This document shows positions 32,799 to 41,933 of a stretch of 41,959 bases of DNA, piece by piece (the first letter of the stretch is position 1; each line of letters begins with the position of its first letter). Position numbers and translations under genes: made by a program. The DNA is taken from assembly GCA_047972265.1 (NCBI GenBank), contig JBKEAM010000010.1:1-41959 (forward strand), given 5' to 3'. The notes beneath the pieces were generated by a model that saw nothing but the letters and a program-made list of their open reading frames with translations, made no database searches and was not told the origin of the DNA. This stretch comes from JAAYCI01 sp047972265. Lineage in GTDB: Bacteria; Bacillota; Clostridia; Oscillospirales; Ruminococcaceae.

Positions 32799-34988
32799 CT
32801 AGAAAAAGGTATCGATTGGAAGGCTGGTGATTTTCATGCTGGCAGGAAAATCCACCTGTACAAGAGAAATATCATTTTCGAAGGTACAGGTACCCAATGT
32901 TTGCAGGTTTGCGGGTAGGGTCGCGTTTTCCAAATACAGGCAATCGCGAAAAACCGCGCTGCCCATACTGGTAATGCTTGCGGGCAAAACAATATTTACA
33001 AGGCCGCTGCCTGCAAAAACTGTGTTTTTAAGCGTTGTAATGCTGCTGGGCAGGTTTATGCTTTGCAGGGCATAGCAGTAGCTAAAGCTGCCGTCTTCTA
33101 GGGTTGTTACACTGTTGGGCAAGCTTACCTCTTTAAGGGCGGTGCAGTGGTTAAAGGCGTATGCCCCAATGGTAGTAATGCGGCTGCCCTCGGCAAAGCT
33201 AAGAGTTTGCAGTTTTTTGCACAGGTAAAATGCCCTGGTGCCAATGGTGGTAACGGTGGACGGAATTTGCAGGTTTACAATATTGGCAAGCACAAAAGCA
33301 TCCTCGCCTATTTCTTCCAGCCCTTCGGGCAGGGTAAGGCTTAGTTCCGGCTTATTGTAACCCAAACGGTCGAACGCATAGGCGCCTATTTTGCGCAGGG
33401 TACTGGGCAAAACAACCGTCTCGCAATTTTCCAGCCCATAAAACAGGCCTTTGTTTATTTCGGTTACGCCTTCGGCAACAATTACCTCGGTAATGTTTTT
33501 GCCGCCATCGTATACATTGGTACCCATTTCGATATTGCTATAAACGGTTATGCGGCGCAAGCTGCACTGAAAAAACGCCCCATCCCCAATTTTTGTAAGG
33601 CTTTTGGGGTAGCTTACTTCTTCCAGTTTGCCTGCCGCGGTGCTTGTATATTTCATTTTAAAGGCACGAGCCGCTATCTCCACCGTACCCTCGGGTACTT
33701 TATACTGGGTGGCCGCGCGGCCATTGGGGTAGCTGATTAAAACTGTACCCGCTTTATTGTAAAATATGCCATCAATATCGCTGTAATTGGGGTTGCTTTT
33801 ATCCACAGTGATATTTTCTAGCTTAGCGCACATTACAAATGCCTCGTTGTCTATATTTGTCGCAGAGGCAGGTATAGCAAGGGTTGTTAATGCGTCACAA
33901 TTTTGAAGAGCATAAGGGCCAATGGTTTTAATATTGCTGCTAAGGGTAATGTTCGTCATATTGAGAAGACCAGCCATGCTCCAATCTTCTGCGTAGGTAA
34001 TGGTATTTGGCATGGTAAGGGAGGTAATGGCACGCAGCACGGTTACGTTTGTATTGCCGGCCTTTAAATTGGGATATTTGCCCGACCCGAAAGTGCTAAA
34101 AGCACTGCCGCTAATGCCCACAACTGCTTTGTCTTCGTGCTGTGCGGGGATAACAACATCTCCGCCTTTGCCGGTATAATACTCTACCGCATAGCCGGCT
34201 TTGTCAGCGCTAAGCACAAAGGTAAAGTCTTTATTTTCGGGCACCTGCGGTTCTTCGGGTTCTTCCGGCGATGTAGGGGTGCCAAAGGTACTTAGGCCAT
34301 TGCCGTAAGAAAAGCCCAAGTAATCATCCAACAAATCTTCGTATTCGTCTTCGTAATCTACATGGCAATAAAAAACAGCATCATACACATCTAAAAAAGC
34401 GTTCCATCCCAGTGTGGGGGGCGCCCCTAAAAAGGTAATTCCGGTAAGGTCTTCACATCCATAAAAGGCAAAATCCCCAATATCTGTTATGGTAGCCGGT
34501 ATTTCAACAGAAGTGATGGAGGTGTCGATGTTATAGGGAGAAAAAGCGTCTTCATCAATGCCAACAACCTCTACACCGTCTATTATTTCCGGTATTACAA
34601 CATCCGTTTCATCCCCCTGATAGCCGGTAATATATCCTGTGGCCTGGTTAAAAACAAAGTCATCTTCTGCGGTTGCAATGGCCGCAACAGCGGGGGCCGC
34701 CTGTGCGATTACAGGCGAAGACTGCGGGGATATTTGCGAAGAAGAATCGGGAATGATTACATCCCCCTCGCCTTCTTCTGCCTGTTCTACATCACCGGCA
34801 GGTTCTTCTTTTTCTTCTGACACTTCACCATCTGTGTTATCGGTGCCGGGCTGTTGGGATGATGACGAGGAAGAATCTGCTGCTAAAACCGTTTGCGAAG
34901 CAAGCGGAGCCGCAAAAAAAGAGAACAGCAAAACCAAAGAAAATGCCAGTGTAGCAATGCGCCGCATCATTTTTTTGTTCACACTCAT
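32799..34988 (-). CDS. BspA-type leucine-rich-repeat surface protein
   Basis: Secreted or surface protein, 729 residues before the TAG at 32799-32801. A signal peptide (about 1-36, cleavage near VLAA) is followed by an acidic Ser/Glu-rich region and many LRR_5 units with the pattern I-x-x-x-A-F-x-x-C-x-x-L-x-x-(I/V)-x-L-P (for example TIGAYAFNHCTALKEVSLP). BspA-type proteins act in adhesion and host or matrix binding. The last repeat is cut by TAG after LPIDTFF. ATG 34988 follows GGGAGGG, 26 nt after the transglutaminase-like gene, so they form an operon. Confidence 0.88.
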   Translation of the reverse strand: MSVNKKMMRRIATLAFSLVLLFSFFAAPLASQTVLAADSSSSSSQQPGTDNTDGEVSEEKEEPAGDVEQAEEGEGDVIIPDSSSQISPQSSPVIAQAAPAVAAIATAEDDFVFNQATGYITGYQGDETDVVIPEIIDGVEVVGIDEDAFSPYNIDTSITSVEIPATITDIGDFAFYGCEDLTGITFLGAPPTLGWNAFLDVYDAVFYCHVDYEDEYEDLLDDYLGFSYGNGLSTFGTPTSPEEPEEPQVPENKDFTFVLSADKAGYAVEYYTGKGGDVVIPAQHEDKAVVGISGSAFSTFGSGKYPNLKAGNTNVTVLRAITSLTMPNTITYAEDWSMAGLLNMTNITLSSNIKTIGPYALQNCDALTTLAIPASATNIDNEAFVMCAKLENITVDKSNPNYSDIDGIFYNKAGTVLISYPNGRAATQYKVPEGTVEIAARAFKMKYTSTAAGKLEEVSYPKSLTKIGDGAFFQCSLRRITVYSNIEMGTNVYDGGKNITEVIVAEGVTEINKGLFYGLENCETVVLPSTLRKIGAYAFDRLGYNKPELSLTLPEGLEEIGEDAFVLANIVNLQIPSTVTTIGTRAFYLCKKLQTLSFAEGSRITTIGAYAFNHCTALKEVSLPNSVTTLEDGSFSYCYALQSINLPSSITTLKNTVFAGSGLVNIVLPASITSMGSAVFRDCLYLENATLPANLQTLGTCTFENDISLVQVDFPASMKITSLPIDTFF

Positions 34989-35014
34989 TGTTTATATACC
35001 CTCCCTACAAAATT

Positions 35015-36119
35015 TTAGACAGATTGAATGCTTGCCGGAATTAAAAAAGAATCGTCCAGTACATACCCCATAGATTGCATGGCTTTTTCATCGAACAAAA
35101 AGTAAGTTTTGCCCACGGTGCCATAGGGGGCGGTGTCTTCTCTGGTGCAGTCTACATAAAGCCGAGCCCCATCTATCTCCACCATGTTCCAACTGTGCCT
35201 AACCCCCTCTACCGTGCCCGAAACCGCCCAGCAGGGCAAATCCAGCGCGTTGCAAAGGGCGCTAAATGCCCGCACGTACCCGTTACAAATTGTCCCCCCT
35301 TTAACCAAAGCGCCGTAAGCGCTGCGGTTGATATGATCCTCTGCGCCAAGGCGCTGGTTTACAGTAAAATAAGCCAGCTGTTCATCGTAAACAGTGGCTT
35401 GCAGCACTGCGTTAAAAACAGCGCCATACATTTCTTCTTCGTCTTGCAGCTCTTCTTCTGCAATTTTTTGGGCAGTATTTTCCACAGCCGTTTTTAGGCC
35501 GGTTTGTTTTTGTTCAAGCTCTTGTTGTGTTGACGAAAATTGCAGCCACATACGAACAATTTGCTTGTCACCCGTTTTATCAAAGGCCTCGTAAAAAACC
35601 TGATTGGCCTCGCTGGGAATGAACGCGCTGTTTAGTTCTGCCGTATCCAGCACCGAAAAAACTCTGCTTCGCTGCATTCAAACCCGTTTAAAACAAGTGT
35701 TACCGTGCCCATGTGGTTGTTCCACCTTTTTACAAGGGCGCGCAGCATATCGTCTTTAGAATACACATCCACAAGGGGGCGCGGGGTTTCATCGTAATAC
35801 TTTATAGAAAATAAAACATCTGTTTTATTGTTTTGCTCGTTGTAATCTACCAAAATTTTGGAGACAAGGTTGCTGCAAATATAGTTTTGCCCAAGCAGAG
35901 CAGATAAATCGGTTGGGAGGTGCTCTCTTAGCCAGATTTTATCCTCTTTATACGATACCTGTATACTGTCTTTTCCCTGATAAACGGCGCTTTCCAGCCG
36001 TTGCAAAAGCGTATCGGCAGAGTAGGCCTCTGCACTAGCGTTTAGATTGAATTTGCAGGACGAAAACAGCAGCAGCACACCCACAAAAAGAGAGAAAAGC
36101 GCCAGAGATTTTTTTGCAT
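35015..36119 (-). pseudogene. Transglutaminase-like lipoprotein, split by two homopolymer frameshifts
   Basis: Predicted extracellular papain-fold protein. As read, the coding parts are 35632-36084 and 35015-35677 in different frames. Adding one T to a T6 run (plus-strand A6, 35656-35661) joins GFECSEAEFF to SVLDTAELNS. Adding one A to an A7 run (plus-strand T7, 36109-36115) joins an ATG at 36119 to the rest, creating a proper lipoprotein signal MQKKSLALFSLFVGVLLLFS ending in lipobox FSSC. The rebuilt protein has about 368 residues. The catalytic triad positions are visible: Cys in GGTICNGYVRAFSALC, His in VRHSWNMVEIDG and Asp in RLYVDCT. The LRR surface gene follows 26 nt downstream; a joint surface role is inferred. 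Confidence 0.8.
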
Positions 36120-36694
36120 AAAGGCACCATCACTTTGTTTTATATTTACCAAAGACGCACATAAAAAAAGGCATTGCATGTGAACAATACCGTTTAAACC
36201 AAAGCTTTTAAAAATTTGTTTAGCAAAGCAAAAGCACCTGTTTGTGTTGCACAGACCGAAATGTTTTTAGAAACAATTCGCTTTTATTTATATATCACAC
36301 AAAACACACAAAGTCAATTTTTTTACCATTGTTTGTGCTTTTTAATAAAAATTACTAAAAACTTCGTGCCACATGCCATATTGGCTGCACCTAACGCATA
36401 AAAAACGTCAAAAGGTAATTTTTAAATAAAGACACCCATAGTGTTGCAAAACACTATGGATAAACCTCTTATCTTAAAAAGAAGTTTTGAGGCTTTAATG
36501 CAGAGCAAATTTTAAATGCCTGTAAAATTAAAGGAGCTTTTATTAAAGCCAAGCCCCCGCCAGCTGCGGGGACAGACATATACAATACGCTATATCCTTT
36601 AGCGCTTTTGGCTTTACTCATTTGCTTTATATGTCCTTTTAAGGCTTTGGGTAAACGGACCCTTTTATACGCCGCCTGCGGGGTATTTTACAAT
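36120..36694. other. Intergenic region upstream of the transglutaminase operon
   Basis: AT-rich, no plausible gene. It contains a perfect 10-bp hairpin at 36436-36459 (CCATAGTGTT-GCAA-AACACTATGG) and a short CCCCGC/GCGGGG hairpin at 36555-36571. It should hold the minus-strand promoter of the transglutaminase operon, but I cannot assign it confidently. Confidence 0.5.
36436..36459. repeat. Perfect 10-bp inverted repeat
   Basis: CCATAGTGTT and AACACTATGG flank GCAA. No clear T tract follows on either strand, so it may be an operator or RNA hairpin rather than a terminator. Confidence 0.6.
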
Positions 36695-36729
36695 AAAAAA
36701 CCGCCCCCAACCAAACCGGTTAGGGACGG
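36695..36729 (-). terminator. Terminator of the adenine operon
   Basis: On the minus strand a 12-bp stem with two G-U pairs (CCGTCCCTAACC / GGTTGGGGGCGG) is followed by six T residues (complement of 36695-36700). It lies just after the adenine deaminase stop codon. Confidence 0.9.
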
Positions 36730-36756
36730 GCAAATATATGCTGCAACACATACTTT

Positions 36757-38604
36757 TTACTCTAGCTCCAGCGGCAATATTTTTTGTTTTAACACATCTG
36801 CAATACCCATATCTGTAATGCGCAAAGAGGGCACTACCGGCAGCGCCAGTATGGCAATACCCATCATGTGGGCTTCTTCGCCATTATTTTGATGATAAAG
36901 TTTTTCAATTTCTTCTACCTCTGCCGCTATTTTCTCCGGCTCTTCCGAGGACATCAGCCCTCCAATGGGAAGTGAAAGTACGGCGGTTTCTAGCTTAGCA
37001 TTTGCATATGCAACACCGCCGCCATTTTTGATAAGCAGATTGATGGCGCACACCGCTGCCGCCCTATCGCGAAAAGCAACCGTTAAATTATGCGAATCGT
37101 GGGAGATGGTGGAGGCAATGGCTCCCTGCTTTAGGTTGTAATTTTGCAAAACGCCCACTCCGCGGTTTTGCAGGCCGTATCTGTTAAAAACCATAACCCA
37201 GCATAAATCTTTTTCGTTCTCAATGCTGATATATCCGTCTTTTACCGGTACGGTGGCTGTGTTTTCAACATTTAGTGTGCTGCCCGCCGGATAATCCATC
37301 GTTCGCACAGTTGTTTGAGTGCTATTTGCATGCTTTGCCTTTACGCGCAGGTCTTCTTCTGTAACCGGAGCGCGGTTTACCATATTTTTTTGTTCAAAGA
37401 CTGCACTTTCTGCATGCCTGGACGGGGTTTGCACCAAGCATCCCGCCTCCAGCACTTGCTTGCCATCTACAAATACAGTGTAGGGTTTTTCACCTATATT
37501 TCGGCCTGCCTGCATCAGTTGAATATCTGCAATATGCCCCGGGGCTATGGCTCCGGCACATTTTACGCCATACTCTCTCCATCCGTTCAGGCTTGCCATG
37601 CGCACAGCGTCCATTGGTTTTATGCCCAGGTCTATCAGCACCCCTACTGTAGCATTTAAATGCCCCTTTTTTATCAGGTCCCTTACATGAACATCGTCTG
37701 TACAGGTTGAGATTCCATCAAAATATCCGCTTTTTTTACAGCCGTCCAGCATTTCTGAATAATCGCTGCTGGCAAGCGAGCTGGTTAGCCGAATATTTAC
37801 CTGTATGCCATTGCGCAGGCTTGCGTGCATTTCTTTGCCAGATAAATTTTCGTGATTGCTTTCGCAGCCCGCTAAAATATAAGAAGAAAGAGAACGCCCA
37901 AAGGTTTGAAAGCAGTGCCCCTGTACAAAGGCGCCTTTTTGTACAGCATTATCTACAATAGAGGCCATACGCTGCCCGCGGTGAATAACCCCCTGATAAT
38001 CCATTACCTCGGCAAGCCCGGCAATGCGGCTGTCGTTTATATCCAGCATAGCCGATGTAACCGAAGCATCCCAGTCGGCACCTGCGTTTTCTATGCCGGG
38101 TACCGCCGGCACACAGGACGGCACCAGATAAAACTGCCGCACAGGAGAATTTTTGCTGTCTGACAGCATATATTTAAAGCCTTCTTCTCCTGCAACATTT
38201 ACTATTTCGTGTGGGTCTGCCAGTATGGTGGTGGTGCCGGTAGCCGCCAGCAGTTTGCCCAGCTGATAAGGAGAAAGCATTGTACTTTCTACATGCACAT
38301 GCGTATCTACAAAGCCCGGCAACAACAGCATTCCTGTTGCGTCGTAGGTATTGTGCGCGTGCATTTCTGCTTGCCACGCCGTTTGGTCTTGTGCGCCAAA
38401 TTCATCCTCCACATGCACAATAAAGCCGTCTTTTATCCAAACATGGGCAGGGTAGGTTTCGCCTGTAAGTACATTGGCTACCCTTCCTCCCTTTATCAGC
38501 CAATCGCAAGGCTCCAGCCCCATTACACAGCGCTGTAAAACCGGCCTTACTGCGGCAAGCCGCTTTTCAAATTGAACACCAAGAGGGACAAACAATTTTT
38601 CCAC
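36757..38604 (-). CDS. ade: Adenine deaminase
   Basis: Amidohydrolase-superfamily enzyme that converts adenine to hypoxanthine and ammonia. The 615-residue protein has the metal-binding motif PGFVDTHVHVESTML near residue 98, the DPHEIVNVAG motif near 130, and the C-terminal core GVLQNYNLKQGAIASTISHDSHN and GGGVAY typical of bacterial Ade. It follows the NCS2 permease gene with a 21-nt gap and ends at a terminator, forming an adenine uptake and deamination operon. Start ATG 38604 is the first of the frame; start placement is reasonable by family length. Confidence 0.95.
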   Translation of the reverse strand: MEKLFVPLGVQFEKRLAAVRPVLQRCVMGLEPCDWLIKGGRVANVLTGETYPAHVWIKDGFIVHVEDEFGAQDQTAWQAEMHAHNTYDATGMLLLPGFVDTHVHVESTMLSPYQLGKLLAATGTTTILADPHEIVNVAGEEGFKYMLSDSKNSPVRQFYLVPSCVPAVPGIENAGADWDASVTSAMLDINDSRIAGLAEVMDYQGVIHRGQRMASIVDNAVQKGAFVQGHCFQTFGRSLSSYILAGCESNHENLSGKEMHASLRNGIQVNIRLTSSLASSDYSEMLDGCKKSGYFDGISTCTDDVHVRDLIKKGHLNATVGVLIDLGIKPMDAVRMASLNGWREYGVKCAGAIAPGHIADIQLMQAGRNIGEKPYTVFVDGKQVLEAGCLVQTPSRHAESAVFEQKNMVNRAPVTEEDLRVKAKHANSTQTTVRTMDYPAGSTLNVENTATVPVKDGYISIENEKDLCWVMVFNRYGLQNRGVGVLQNYNLKQGAIASTISHDSHNLTVAFRDRAAAVCAINLLIKNGGGVAYANAKLETAVLSLPIGGLMSSEEPEKIAAEVEEIEKLYHQNNGEEAHMMGIAILALPVVPSLRITDMGIADVLKQKILPLELE

Positions 38605-38625
38605 TTCCTTTACAAATTTATAGCA

Positions 38626-40128
38626 TCAGGCCACCAGAAGATTTACCAGGCAAAGCAGGCCCATAGCAACATTGGGAATGGCCGGCAGCATTTTTTTATG
38701 TATCTCTTTAGAAAATCTGCTTACCGGCAAGGGTTCCTCTACAGACACGTCACTTTCCGGCTCTTCTTTTCCTTTTTTAATGCCGCAAACCAGCGGATAT
38801 ACAATATAGGTAAACAGCTGCCACAGCGGGCTTGCTATCAGGCCAATACACATTGCAATGGCAAAATCTCCTGTATAGGCTGTGGTTATAATCATTAAAA
38901 GCACCGGAACTGCATCTTCGGGGCTGTCGTACTTAATATCCTTTAGGCAGAACATCATGGATATACCCACAAGTATAAGTGCCATGCCGCTTGCCTGTGT
39001 AGGCACCAAAAGAAATACCGGTGCAAAAAACAGCGATAAGAAGAACCATGCCGAGGTTGTAACCGCTGCCCAGCCGGTGCGCGCGCCCGCTTCTACTCCG
39101 GCGGCGCTCTCTACATAAATATCCTGGCCTGTCAGGCCAAAAACGCCCGCGATGGCAGTAAAGGCCGAGTCTACTACAAAGATACGCTCTATGCCCTCTA
39201 CCTTTCCGTTTTCGTCCATAAACCCGGCGCGGGCCGAGCAGCCGATGCTGGTACTGGTGGTGGAAAGAAGATCACTTAAATAAAATATTATAATATAGGT
39301 CCAGTTGCCGGGGCGTGTAATAGACAGCCAAAAATCACTGTTGCCAATCAGCTTTGGAAAAAACGCAAACGGGTTAGCCGGAACAGTAAAGAAAGAAAAA
39401 TTTTCTCCCACCGAAATGTGGCCTGTAAAAGCAAATACCAGCGTAATGGCCAGCATGCCTATAAGAACAGCCCCCGGCGCCACCCATTTATATATCTGGT
39501 TTCCATTTTTTTTGTTTTTTACAACATGAAATCCAAACAGTAAAAATGCCGTAACGATTAAAACCACCCAGATAAAAGCCACCAAGGGGTCTTTTATAGA
39601 GGATGCCGACTTGGTATTATCTACAATTTGCACAAGCCCTGCATTTCCAAAACCCAAATCGGCCAAAAAAAGACCGATAACAGCAGCAAAGCCAAACTTT
39701 AGCCCCACCGGAATGTTATCGGTTATAACGCCTCGCAAACTTCCGCCTTTTTTACCAAGCGGAAAGCTTGTAATTAAAAACAGTACCCCTGCGTAAAAAA
39801 CAATGCCCATACCCTCCTGCCAGGTAAATACGCCCGCCGCCACAGAGGTTGCAAAAATAATATTGGAGCCCATCCCAGTGGAAAGTGCAAATGGAAACCG
39901 CCCATACACACCCATACAAAAAGTGGCCAAAAAAGAAAAAAACGCTGTAGAGGCAAACACGATTTCTGTAGGCATCCCTGCCATTGAAAGTATTTGCGGC
40001 TGCACAATAAGAATGTATGCCATGGTAAAAAAAGTTTGTGTGCCGCCAATTATTTCTTTGCTCCAACTAGACTTATGAAGACCGATGTCTTTGCGGGATA
40101 AAAATCCGCCTTTTGCTATCTGCTGCAT
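38626..40128 (-). CDS. NCS2-family purine permease (AzgA-like, probably adenine)
   Basis: Proton-coupled nucleobase importer with about 12-14 transmembrane segments, 500 residues. AzgA-type motifs are visible: GMGSNIIF near residue 86, and YVESAAGVEAGARTGWAAV near residue 340. The usual DLFDTLGT segment is altered here to DLLSTTSTSIG, a departure at a substrate-site helix. Co-transcription with adenine deaminase makes adenine the likely substrate, by inference. ATG 40128 lies about 95 nt after a good promoter. Confidence 0.9.
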   Translation of the reverse strand: MQQIAKGGFLSRKDIGLHKSSWSKEIIGGTQTFFTMAYILIVQPQILSMAGMPTEIVFASTAFFSFLATFCMGVYGRFPFALSTGMGSNIIFATSVAAGVFTWQEGMGIVFYAGVLFLITSFPLGKKGGSLRGVITDNIPVGLKFGFAAVIGLFLADLGFGNAGLVQIVDNTKSASSIKDPLVAFIWVVLIVTAFLLFGFHVVKNKKNGNQIYKWVAPGAVLIGMLAITLVFAFTGHISVGENFSFFTVPANPFAFFPKLIGNSDFWLSITRPGNWTYIIIFYLSDLLSTTSTSIGCSARAGFMDENGKVEGIERIFVVDSAFTAIAGVFGLTGQDIYVESAAGVEAGARTGWAAVTTSAWFFLSLFFAPVFLLVPTQASGMALILVGISMMFCLKDIKYDSPEDAVPVLLMIITTAYTGDFAIAMCIGLIASPLWQLFTYIVYPLVCGIKKGKEEPESDVSVEEPLPVSRFSKEIHKKMLPAIPNVAMGLLCLVNLLVA

Positions 40129-40226
40129 AAATATGCACCCCTCATTTATTTTTTTAACCCCTTGCTAAAAACGCAAAATGCAAATGCCTCTACACAAACA
40201 AAGGTAATTTTGCTTTGCTATCGTTG

Positions 40227-40256
40227 ATGTTAGCATTGTTAAAAGAAATGCGTCAA
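40227..40256 (-). promoter_or_regulatory. Probable promoter of the adenine operon
   Basis: On the minus strand TTGACG (40251-40256) is followed after 18 bp by TAACAT (40227-40232). Transcription would begin about 90 nt before the permease ATG. I see no purine riboswitch in this leader. Confidence 0.5.
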
Positions 40257-40590
40257 TGAAAAACGCCTCTCGCTTTCAGATTTCTATGCTTTGAATATTT
40301 TTTTGCATATCCCCGGTCGGACTATATTGCTATTTTCTTCTGTTTTTATACAACCTGTTTGGATGCTGTTACAAAATGTATTGTCAAAAAGCACTGCTGT
40401 CGCGCCTTATAAATTAATTTTTTTCTTAGTTGTGCCCCAAAAATACAAAGAAATAATACAAAGTAAAGGTTACCGCCGCCCAACCGCCGCCATTGCTTAT
40501 TTTTGTGCACACAAAGACACAACACAAATGCATATACCAGTCACATTTGGCTATCTGCATCTTTATAAAGCCATACCTATATACCGCAAC
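40257..40590. other. Intergenic region, nothing coding recognised
   Basis: Stretch between the adenine promoter and the yjbQ terminator. An open frame on the plus strand lacks a ribosome binding site and looks like AT-rich noise. No purine aptamer junctions are seen on either strand. Confidence 0.5.
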
Positions 40591-40622
40591 AAAAAAAGCC
40601 CGCCATATGGCGGGCTTTTTTT
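40591..40622. terminator. Bidirectional terminator after yjbQ
   Basis: AAAAAAAGCCCGCC-ATAT-GGCGGGCTTTTTTT is a perfect 14-bp palindromic stem with A7/T7 ends, working on both strands. On the minus strand it ends the yjbQ/TIM-like operon. Confidence 0.95.
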
Positions 40623-40718
40623 AACAATGAGGATTGGTTTACAAAAACAAACTTTATAGCAAAGGACATTTGCCGGCACAATACCCGCAAATATAGCATT
40701 GGGCGGCAAAGGGAGGGC

Positions 40719-41213
40719 TTACTCCCCTACTATTTGCACCCGCACCATACGCTCGCGCTCTCTGGTTTGGTCAAACTCGGCAAAATAGATTCTGCCAAAT
40801 TCTCCCAGGGTTAATTTGCCGTCTACCAGCGGGATAGACTCGCTGCGGCCCATGATGGAAGAACGGATGTGCCCATCGGTATTAAGGCACCACTCGTTTA
40901 ACTCTCCCCTAAGCTTTGCGGCCTGCTGGGTGTGGTAGGCGCCGGGGTGCAGATACTGCCCCTCGTACTTGCAATCTGGAATGATTTTTTCGAGACAGTT
41001 TACCGTATCTTGCAGGATAAGCGGCGCCCCTGCATAGGTGGTGCCCTCAGAATCCTCTTGGATAAATACGCTGCAGCTTGTGTGCTGGGTAAATACCAAA
41101 ACAATACCGCTTGTAATGTTAGATTTAGCCACAATTTCGTTTACAGCATCGGTCACATCGTCAAACTGTATTCCGTGGCGGGTTTTAATAGAAATTGTTT
41201 CATGCAATGTCAA
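40719..41213 (-). CDS. YjbQ family protein (UPF0047)
   Basis: A 164-residue protein of the YjbQ family, which shows a side activity as thiamine-phosphate synthase; its main role is unknown. Family motifs are visible: VFTQHTSCSVFIQEDSE near residue 40 and the metal-associated GQYLHPGAYHTQQAAKL near residue 85, with LGEFGRIYFAEFD close to the C-terminus. It lies four bases after the TIM-like gene on the same strand and ends at the bidirectional terminator. The pairing with an unusual TIM suggests a sugar-phosphate or carbonyl-metabolite role, which is inference. Confidence 0.92.
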   Translation of the reverse strand: MTLHETISIKTRHGIQFDDVTDAVNEIVAKSNITSGIVLVFTQHTSCSVFIQEDSEGTTYAGAPLILQDTVNCLEKIIPDCKYEGQYLHPGAYHTQQAAKLRGELNEWCLNTDGHIRSSIMGRSESIPLVDGKLTLGEFGRIYFAEFDQTRERERMVRVQIVGE

Positions 41214-41217
41214 TTGT

Positions 41218-41931
41218 TTACACCTCCGCTAGTTTTTGGTTATAGGCAGTGCGCACAGCCTTAATCATCTTTTCAAACCTGTCTTTAGGGTCTGCCGCTT
41301 TTAGCACGCCGCTGGTAGAGCCGGTGGCATCGGCCCCGGCCAATATAACCTGATACACATCCTGCTCGTCTGTAATGCCCGCCCCATGCAATACCAAAAT
41401 ATTGGGGTTGATGTTGCGAACTGCCTGGTTAATTTTTTCTATCTCGGCTTTATCATCCGGCCCCCGCTTACCCGCGCCAATTAAAGCCGGAGACTCGGCA
41501 AGGATGATATCGGGAGAAAGGCAGGCAATGGCAGCGCTTTCTTCTACTGTGCCCGCGCACACCAATGTGGCAAGCCCTACCTCTTTTGCCCTGTGTATGG
41601 TGGCATTTACATCCATAAGGGTAAGGGGGCGCTCTGCATGGTTTAGTAAAACACCCTGCGCACCGGCGTGTTTAAGCGCCTCGGGCAGTACCGCACCCAC
41701 GCCCCGGCCCACGGGGCAGGGGTCCATATGCTGCGCAAACACCTTAATGCGGGTGGTGTTGCGGGCAATGGCCTCAATATCGGTATACTGGGCGGTAAAA
41801 ATAATATCCACATCGTATTTTTGCGCCAGTGTATCTGCCCACATTGCAAGCTCCAACGCTTGCTCTCCAAACAGGTACACCTTGGGGCCAAACTCAAAAA
41901 ATGGTTTTTGAATGGTAAAGTTAGCTGCCAT
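41218..41931 (-). CDS. Triose-phosphate-isomerase family protein (non-canonical, archaeal-like length)
   Basis: A 237-residue (beta/alpha)8 isomerase related to TIM. Catalytic positions can be matched: K17 in the FGPKVYLFG stretch, H98 in LLNHAERP and E146 in ILAESPALIGAG, with the phosphate-binding GADATGSTSGVL near residue 205. The short length and sequence resemble TIM-like tetrose- or sugar-phosphate isomerases (for example those in erythritol/erythrulose catabolism) rather than glycolytic TpiA, but the substrate cannot be set by sequence alone. ATG 41931 follows GAGGAT. The frame remains open to the window edge, so a longer start cannot be excluded. Confidence 0.85.
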   Translation of the reverse strand: MAANFTIQKPFFEFGPKVYLFGEQALELAMWADTLAQKYDVDIIFTAQYTDIEAIARNTTRIKVFAQHMDPCPVGRGVGAVLPEALKHAGAQGVLLNHAERPLTLMDVNATIHRAKEVGLATLVCAGTVEESAAIACLSPDIILAESPALIGAGKRGPDDKAEIEKINQAVRNINPNILVLHGAGITDEQDVYQVILAGADATGSTSGVLKAADPKDRFEKMIKAVRTAYNQKLAEV

Positions 41932-41933
41932 TT

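Noticed and set aside
18998..32801. Recoding of TAA or TAG as sense codons
   Set aside because: TAA ends most genes here and TAG ends at least two others; one or two internal stops do not support a changed code.
40291..40659. A 122-codon frame on the plus strand in an intergenic region
   Set aside because: AT-rich composition, no ribosome binding site, and its end crosses the bidirectional terminator.
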